From contig JBMFVV010000006.1 of assembly GCA_049965815.1 (NCBI GenBank), positions 5,228 through 69,227 on the forward strand: 64,000 bases of DNA, given 5' to 3'. The DNA comes from GCA-001856825 sp049965815. Lineage in GTDB: Archaea; Thermoplasmatota; Thermoplasmata; Thermoplasmatales; GCA-001856825. Position 1 is the stretch's first letter, and every line of letters starts with the position of its first letter. The notes under the pieces were generated by a model. That model had not been told where the DNA came from. It searched no databases and worked only from the letters and a program-made list of their open reading frames with translations. Made by a program: the position numbers and the translations under genes. Positions 59,629-64,000 of the stretch are shown here, piece after piece.

Positions 59629-60726
59629 GTGTGGATAAAGAATCAAGTGCAGCTGAATGCAGAGTTGAATCTATCTCGGGGAAGGATTGAGTTACCGGTA
59701 TTCCTACCCGTTGCGACAAGGGGCTTTGTTAAGGCAGTGCCAATGCAGAAAATTAACAAGATGGAAATAAAGGCCCTCATTTCAAACTCTGTTCATCTGA
59801 CCATATCGCCTGGGATGGAAGTTATTGAGAGAACTGGCGGGATCAATGGTTATACTGGATTCGACGGGAGCTACTTCACAGACTCCGGAGGATTTCAAAT
59901 ACTGAGAGAGGAATTGGTAAGGGTTGAAAACGATGGTATCATATTCAAGGACAGGAAATCAGGAAAAGCAATCAAGGTGACTCCAGAGGTAAGCTCTGAA
60001 ATTCAGGGGAAGATAAAGTCAGATGTGGCCATGATGCTTGACGATTGCCCCCCATACGGTGCGGAAGAAAAGAGATTCTCCATATCTGTGAAAAGGACGT
60101 ATGAATGGGGGAAGACATTTTCAATGCTGAAGCAGCAGGGGCAGAAAAGGTTCGGTATTATCCAGGGAGGTTTTGAATATGAACTGAGGAGAAAGAGTGC
60201 AGAGCTTATGACCTCTCTGGAGTTTGATGGATTTGCAATCGGAGGGCTGAAGATAGGAGAACCCAAGGAACTGACTGACCTAGTACTCACAAAGACCGTC
60301 CCGCTGATTCCGAGGGAATATCCAATTTATCTGATGGGAGTGGGTGATCCAATATCAATAGTGGAATATTCCGAGCTGGGGGTGGGAATATTTGATTCCA
60401 CGTATCCGACTAGGAATGCCAGGCATGGATTTGCACTGACCAAAGACGGTCCCGTGAACTTGAAGAACGCCAAACACTCTTTAGACTTTGGGCCAATAGA
60501 GAGAGATTGTTCCTGCGAAACTTGCACAAACTATAACAGGACGAAGTTGAGGGAATTGTACAAGAATGAGGACCCATCATTCCAGTACCTTGTGACAGTT
60601 CATAATTTGGACTTCATGCAAAGATTCATGGAACTGGTCAGGAACAATAGGGAAGAGGCCAAGGCCATTGCCAAGAAGTTCAGTAAAATCAATTACTCTG
60701 AAGCTAATAACGAAAAAGTTGGGTAG
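59629..60726 (+). CDS. tgt: tRNA-guanine transglycosylase, bacterial-type
   Basis: 365 aa, the length of bacterial Tgt and lacking the C-terminal C1/C2/PUA domains of archaeal ArcTGT (about 500-650 aa). It has the SGGFQIL catalytic-Asp region, FGIIQGG, FDGFAIGGLKIGE, LMGVGDP, the catalytic-Asp/recognition loop IFDSTYPTRNARHGF, and zinc ligands CSCETC with a distal His (VTVHNL). PTRNARHG is the bacterial hallmark, where ArcTGT usually differs. It would exchange guanine for preQ1 at position 34. GTG start. The stop codon lies inside the following tRNA gene. Confidence 0.88.
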   Translation: MWIKNQVQLNAELNLSRGRIELPVFLPVATRGFVKAVPMQKINKMEIKALISNSVHLTISPGMEVIERTGGINGYTGFDGSYFTDSGGFQILREELVRVENDGIIFKDRKSGKAIKVTPEVSSEIQGKIKSDVAMMLDDCPPYGAEEKRFSISVKRTYEWGKTFSMLKQQGQKRFGIIQGGFEYELRRKSAELMTSLEFDGFAIGGLKIGEPKELTDLVLTKTVPLIPREYPIYLMGVGDPISIVEYSELGVGIFDSTYPTRNARHGFALTKDGPVNLKNAKHSLDFGPIERDCSCETCTNYNRTKLRELYKNEDPSFQYLVTVHNLDFMQRFMELVRNNREEAKAIAKKFSKINYSEANNEKVG

Positions 60727-60792
60727 GTGGCAGAGCGGCTATGCACGGGACTGCAGATCCCGACTATTGGGGTTCGAATCCCCACCTACCCT
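60721..60792 (+). tRNA. tRNA-Cys (GCA)
   Basis: Acceptor GGGTAGG/CCTACCC with U73, a D-arm with a short GCA/TGC stem and GG in the loop, anticodon arm CGGGA-CTGCAGA-TCCCG (anticodon GCA), variable ACTAT, and T-arm TGGGG-TTCGAAT-CCCCA. No intron and no encoded CCA. The first six bases overlap the last two codons of tgt, including its TAG stop. Confidence 0.95.
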
Positions 60793-60807
60793 TACCCAAT
60801 TGGGTAA
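60792..60807. repeat. Perfect 16-bp palindrome abutting tRNA-Cys
   Basis: TTACCCAATTGGGTAA begins at the discriminator base of tRNA-Cys and ends 35 nt before the integrase ATG. It could be part of an attachment core, an integrase or operator site, or a terminator hairpin. Confidence 0.6.
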
Positions 60808-60842
60808 GAAAATACTTAAATAAAGAAACTTTATGTACCCAA

Positions 60843-62216
60843 ATGCATCCGAATACCCGTCATAAGGTACTCCTCTCCAAGAGCAAGAAAGTGAATGACT
60901 GGTATGAGAACCTCAGGGCCAAGTCGGATCTCACCGCTGATTACTACCTGAGGAACTTTGGCCTGTGGCTGGAATGGCTCCATGAGGACCCGGAATCCAT
61001 ATTGAAGCTGGCTGCAGATAATTACGCTAAATTCAAGGAGAAGGTTTCGGACCAGATAAGGAAGATGGAGAAGGAAGGAAAGGCGGGTTCATACATCTCT
61101 ACCTCCCTTAAGTCTGTCTCCTCTTACCTGAAATTCAACAATATCATCATTCGTCTGGGAATTAACATAAGGAACGAGAACAGGAACCTGACTGTGGAGA
61201 ACGAAAGGATACCTGAAAAGAGCGAGCTTGCTGCAATTCTCAGGAACGCTAATCCAAGGACAAAAGTCGCAATTTCGCTAATGGCATTCGCAGGTCTCAG
61301 GCCTGAAACACTCGGCAATTATACAGGAACAGACGGATTGAGATTATCGGATATTGGAGATCTATCGGTCAAGGGTAAGACAGTGGATTTTGAGAATGTA
61401 CCATGCCAGATTGTGGTTAGACCGGAACTGAGCAAAGCAAGGCACAGGTATTTCACGTTCCTGGGAGAGGAGGGGACGACCTATCTAAAGGAGTATCTGG
61501 GGCAGAGGATAAGGTCCGGGGAGAATCTAAACAGGAATTCGCCATTGCTCCTCCCTGACAAAGACATGTCCAGAAAGGAGGAGGTCAACGACTTCGCCAT
61601 GACCGTATTCATCTCAAGATGGTTAAAGAAGGTGATCACAAGCGCAGGTTTCAATTGGAGGCCCTATATATTCAGGGCATATTTCGCAACAGCACTGGAT
61701 ATGGCGGAATCTAAGGGGCTAATATCACATCCATGGAGGCAGTTCTTCATGGGTCACAAGGGTGACATCGAGGCGAGGTACTCCACGAATAAGAACCTCC
61801 TTCCTGACCAGATAGAAGAAATGAGGCAGGCATATAAACGGACCCTGAAATTCCTGGAGACAATGGGAAGCAGCAATGAAGAGGAGGACATGAACAGGAA
61901 GTTCAAGAAACAGATTCTCCTCATAGATGGATTCACGGAGGAAGAAATAGAAGAAAAGGGGCTCCTTGACATGGAGGATGAGGAACTGAGGAGTATAAGG
62001 AGAGAGAAATTGTTTGGGTCTAGAAATCCAGCGGATGAGGCAAGAGTGTCTGCGAGGAAGGACAGGTTGAACATGATGAAGTCAAAGAGCAGTCTCAGGC
62101 AAAAGGTTATCCAGCTCTTTGCCGTCGAAGCCTACATTAACGAAGGATTTGAACTCTTAAGTGACAGAATACCCGGAAACAAAGCGCTCGTCAGGTTGCC
62201 CGAAAAGGTGTCATAG
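60843..62216 (+). CDS. Tyrosine recombinase / integrase
   Basis: 457 aa. The N-terminal SAM-like helical domain (about 1-110) is followed by a catalytic domain with the tyrosine-recombinase residues: Arg153 in AGLRPETLG, Lys198 in SKAR, Arg278 in YIFRAYFA, His305 in MGHKG and Tyr313 in ARYSTNK. A C-terminal charged helical region of about 120 residues follows. The start ATG at 60843 lies about 26 nt after ACTTAAATAA; an earlier ATG at 60741 lies inside tRNA-Cys. Its place beside a tRNA gene is typical of an integrated element. Confidence 0.9.
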   Translation: MHPNTRHKVLLSKSKKVNDWYENLRAKSDLTADYYLRNFGLWLEWLHEDPESILKLAADNYAKFKEKVSDQIRKMEKEGKAGSYISTSLKSVSSYLKFNNIIIRLGINIRNENRNLTVENERIPEKSELAAILRNANPRTKVAISLMAFAGLRPETLGNYTGTDGLRLSDIGDLSVKGKTVDFENVPCQIVVRPELSKARHRYFTFLGEEGTTYLKEYLGQRIRSGENLNRNSPLLLPDKDMSRKEEVNDFAMTVFISRWLKKVITSAGFNWRPYIFRAYFATALDMAESKGLISHPWRQFFMGHKGDIEARYSTNKNLLPDQIEEMRQAYKRTLKFLETMGSSNEEEDMNRKFKKQILLIDGFTEEEIEEKGLLDMEDEELRSIRREKLFGSRNPADEARVSARKDRLNMMKSKSSLRQKVIQLFAVEAYINEGFELLSDRIPGNKALVRLPEKVS

Positions 62217-62281
62217 GTTGTCAAGCTCTCTTAATAGTTCGCGAGCCACTATCATTTTTCAAATCTGCTTTGTAGCAAATA

Positions 62282-62497
62282 TTCCGCCTCCTAGAACTGG
62301 GATTCAGTGCAATAAAGCACTGGAGCAGGGATAGGGTTGCCGCTTACCTCTTCGTCTGCTATCTCTCATACCTCGTCTGGATCACAATAAGGGTAAGGCT
62401 CAGAGAGAACAACTTTGACCTCTCTCCGGATAAGGCGTTGAGCATTCTAAGAAGGATGGAGATGGTAAGGTTCAGATCGTCAGGCAGGGAATACTAG
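62282..62497 (+). pseudogene. C-terminal remnant of a DDE transposase (IS4/IS1634-like)
   Basis: Frame without start codon encoding FRLLELGFSAIKHWSRDRV, AAYLFVCYLSYLVWITI and a final SILRRMEMVRFRSSGREY, ending in TAG. The pattern of FR.LK.., I.HW...RV..++F.C.LSYL is the conserved end of IS4/IS1634-type transposases. The upstream two thirds are missing. The element is dead. Confidence 0.7.
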
Positions 62498-62585
62498 GAA
62501 TTCCCTAAGCCGGTCGGAATGGAGGAGAAGCTCAAGATAGAATTGTAGTGATAAAACAGGGCGAAGTTAGGTGATGGTCCAATAA

Positions 62586-62705
62586 GTTGATCTGGAAACT
62601 CAAATAAAGGTGTCTGACGAATTAGAAACATACAATTCCACAAAGAGAAAATTATTAGATACTATTCAACTTGCAGAGAAAACCATAGGAAGAATAGTGA
62701 ACTAG
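62586..62705 (+). other. Short coding-like fragment in decayed region
   Basis: Open stretch of 39 codons ending in TAG, reading VDLETQIKVSDELETYNSTKRK and then LLDTIQLAEKTIGRIVN. No ATG; a GTG at 62610 is possible. It is reminiscent of an antitoxin N-terminus (IKVSDEL), but too short to assign. Probably a gene remnant. Confidence 0.25.
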
Positions 62706-62786
62706 GTCTGTCAACTTGAAATAAGTTCAAAATCAACAAATGAACCAAGAATGGAAGAACCAAGCTTGACAGTTTTTTCTTGAATT

Positions 62787-63203
62787 TCATCGCCAGTGCG
62801 AAACTGATTTGCCTACAAGTTCTTCATATTGTTCCCACGTTAATTTAGCAAATTGACCAAGTTTTAGGGATTTTATTTCTTTACTGCTTACCGATTTAGG
62901 GTAGAGTCTTACTCCGCCAGTCACAATATGTCTGGAAAATCCAGACTCTTCCTTTGGCTCACAATCGCACCAATCTACTGACCCCGTCTTATGGTTTTGT
63001 TTTACAATGGCGTCCCCTACAAATTTCCATTCTCCATTTCCTTCCATCCACCCGAATACAATAATATCTCCATTCTGTAAATTTGAAAGTGAGTGAAGAA
63101 AATTATCTCCATATTCTAATACCCATTCCCTAAATTCTTCAAAAGAAGACGCCCCATCATTTCTGACTCTTTCCTCGTTGAATGGCACTCCATAGATACT
63201 CAT
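62787..63203 (-). CDS. Small PUA/EVE-like protein of unknown function
   Basis: 138 aa. The order of motifs GDIIVFGWMEGNGEWKFVGDAIV, GGVRLYPKSVSSKEIKSL (in part) and LTWEQYEELVGK resembles PUA-fold EVE/ASCH-type domains, which often read modified bases or accompany restriction genes. This is a weak resemblance. The ATG at 63203 is favoured because TATATAAGC at about 63225-63233 is 26 nt upstream; a GTG at 63212 would add three residues. Confidence 0.6.
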   Translation of the reverse strand: MSIYGVPFNEERVRNDGASSFEEFREWVLEYGDNFLHSLSNLQNGDIIVFGWMEGNGEWKFVGDAIVKQNHKTGSVDWCDCEPKEESGFSRHIVTGGVRLYPKSVSSKEIKSLKLGQFAKLTWEQYEELVGKSVSHWR

Positions 63204-63306
63204 ACTTGTCACCGCGCTTATATACTAGGTTAAAAGATTTAAATGTTTTCTCCAAGTCTATGGCGCTAAAAGATGGTTAGGTCCCTATCGTATCAACGTT
63301 CTCCAA

Positions 63307-63907
63307 TCATTTCCCTCTTGAAGAATATGCAATACTCATCATCTCATCTGTGTATGGGTTCTTATTGAGCGTGTCTGAAAGTATCATCTTTGTGCCAATG
63401 TCCACCAGCTTCTCTATCCTATATCTGCTGATTACTGGCTTCTTCACTCTCTTTCTCCGTTGAAGCGACCTCCACAAAACCATCAAGATTCTCCACGGTG
63501 CCATGCTCGAGGAATGAAATACTGGAAGGGTAAATCTTTCCCCCGTGCTCTAGGGACGATGAAGCAAGTTCCGAATTGTAACAGTACGCATCGTACTTCC
63601 TGACAGCATCATACTTCACCTTCAGGATTTTCCTTCTGTCCGAGTGTGAATGGATCACGAGATTCTCACCCGCGACCCTCACAACCCCCTCGATGCCTGA
63701 GATGTCAGCGACTCCGGAAAACGTGGCAGGGACCCTTGAACGTAATGCTTTTCCGTTCACCCTCCCTGAGAGGAGGGAGATGTTTCTTCCGAAGAGCTTT
63801 CTATCACTTATCAGGAGGTCTACCCATATGTTTTCATCCTCCGACGTGAACATATGCATCCATGTCCAGTGCCTCAGGTAGTCTGGCTGTGATATGTACG
63901 CAACCAT
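63307..63907 (-). pseudogene. Unknown protein gene, possibly frameshifted near its 3' end
   Basis: The ATG at 63907 opens a 162-aa frame to 63419 (VAYISQPDYLRHWTWMHMF ... NLDGFVEVASTEKE), with a beta-rich middle (NLVIHSHSDRRKILKVKYDAV). It ends in a low-complexity SEEASNQQI. In the next frame the DNA continues with a convincing sequence (ISRYRIEKLVDIGTKMILS ... DEMMSIAYSS) to 63307. A frameshift around 63440-63480 would join the two. The frame is also open upstream of the ATG (STETQVVKDYRG) without a start codon. Family not recognised. Confidence 0.45.
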
Positions 63908-64000
63908 ACCTCTGTAGTCCTTTACAACTTGAGTTTCGGTACTTGAACTTGGGATCTGTCGTATTTTCCGTGATCTGTCTAGAATTTGTTATCACGGATT

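Noticed and set aside
60741..60842. N-terminal extension of the integrase starting at ATG 60741
   Set aside because: It lies within tRNA-Cys and the palindrome. The ATG at 60843 has a TATA element at leaderless spacing.
1..64000. CRISPR array or cas genes
   Set aside because: No regularly spaced direct repeats and no Cas-like motifs were seen; the only RecB/nuclease-like signal is the tail of the ATPase at 35558-37216.

Overview
The window is a compact chromosomal segment of an archaeon. The markers are TBP, the RFC large subunit, the primase large subunit, SRP19, ribosomal proteins S8e, L7Ae, S28e and L24e, transcription factor S, aIF5B, TiaS and a 7S SRP RNA. A bacterial HU-type histone-like protein (HTa), a zinc ferredoxin, an epimerase-type threonine dehydrogenase and a UbiA-independent lipid gene set point to the class Thermoplasmata, most likely order Thermoplasmatales. 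I cannot name genus or species from sequence alone. Many genes appear leaderless: a TATA-like element lies about 26 nt upstream of the start codon. Genes inside operons often carry GGAGG/GGTGAT Shine-Dalgarno sites and ATGA overlaps.

Layout. 1-458: decayed C-terminus of an isocitrate dehydrogenase gene. 520-14952: tbp, a short RNase P Pop5 gene, rfcL, mtnA, an acetoacetyl-CoA-synthetase-like ligase, trpS, a PEBP protein, a ferritin-like/VIT1 membrane protein, a cyclic-2,3-diphosphoglycerate-synthetase-like protein, S8e-SRP19, citrate synthase, an NfeD/stomatin module and zinc ferredoxin. 15072-25177: dienelactone hydrolase, Nudix, an intron-containing tRNA-Ser(GGA), nadE, pth2, a secreted transglutaminase-like cluster, TPR protein/rpe, an Lrp-ABC exporter operon, two small ORFs and SRP RNA. 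25512-33736: HD phosphohydrolase, M24 peptidase-primase large subunit, the operon trm5-like/uppS/tiaS/fap7/CDP-alcohol transferase, and TFS.

33786-48272: queC-queD, then an accessory three-gene cassette (49-aa Cys-rich protein, a gene broken by an in-frame amber codon, and a HerA/TraG-like ATPase with a nuclease-like tail), HTa, a CoA-binding protein, and an amino-acid/one-carbon block (tdh, kbl, ftcD, fhs, ilvA). That block would convert threonine to glycine plus acetyl-CoA or to 2-oxobutyrate, and pass the formimino group of histidine to tetrahydrofolate and on to formate with ATP yield. queF and a secreted protein follow from a shared divergent promoter. 48382-51984: the classical L7Ae-S28e-L24e-Ndk-IF5B translation operon, headed by a 9-codon leaderless leader ORF, then a zinc ribbon and aEF1-beta. 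52043-60792: CDF transporter, a 963-aa surface protein, argS, DUF72, a CBS/zinc-ribbon protein, a bacterial-type tRNA-guanine transglycosylase, and tRNA-Cys, whose 5' end contains the tgt stop codon.

60793-64000 is accessory: a tyrosine integrase directly beside tRNA-Cys, a transposase remnant, a PUA/EVE-like small protein and a possibly frameshifted unknown gene. The observations I rate highest are the apparent bacterial-style queuosine set (queD, queC, QueF with the NADPH-binding motif, TGT with PTRNARHG), the ATPase/amber-gene cassette at 35558-37894, the tgt/tRNA-Cys overlap beside an integrase, and the leader ORF of the L7Ae operon.
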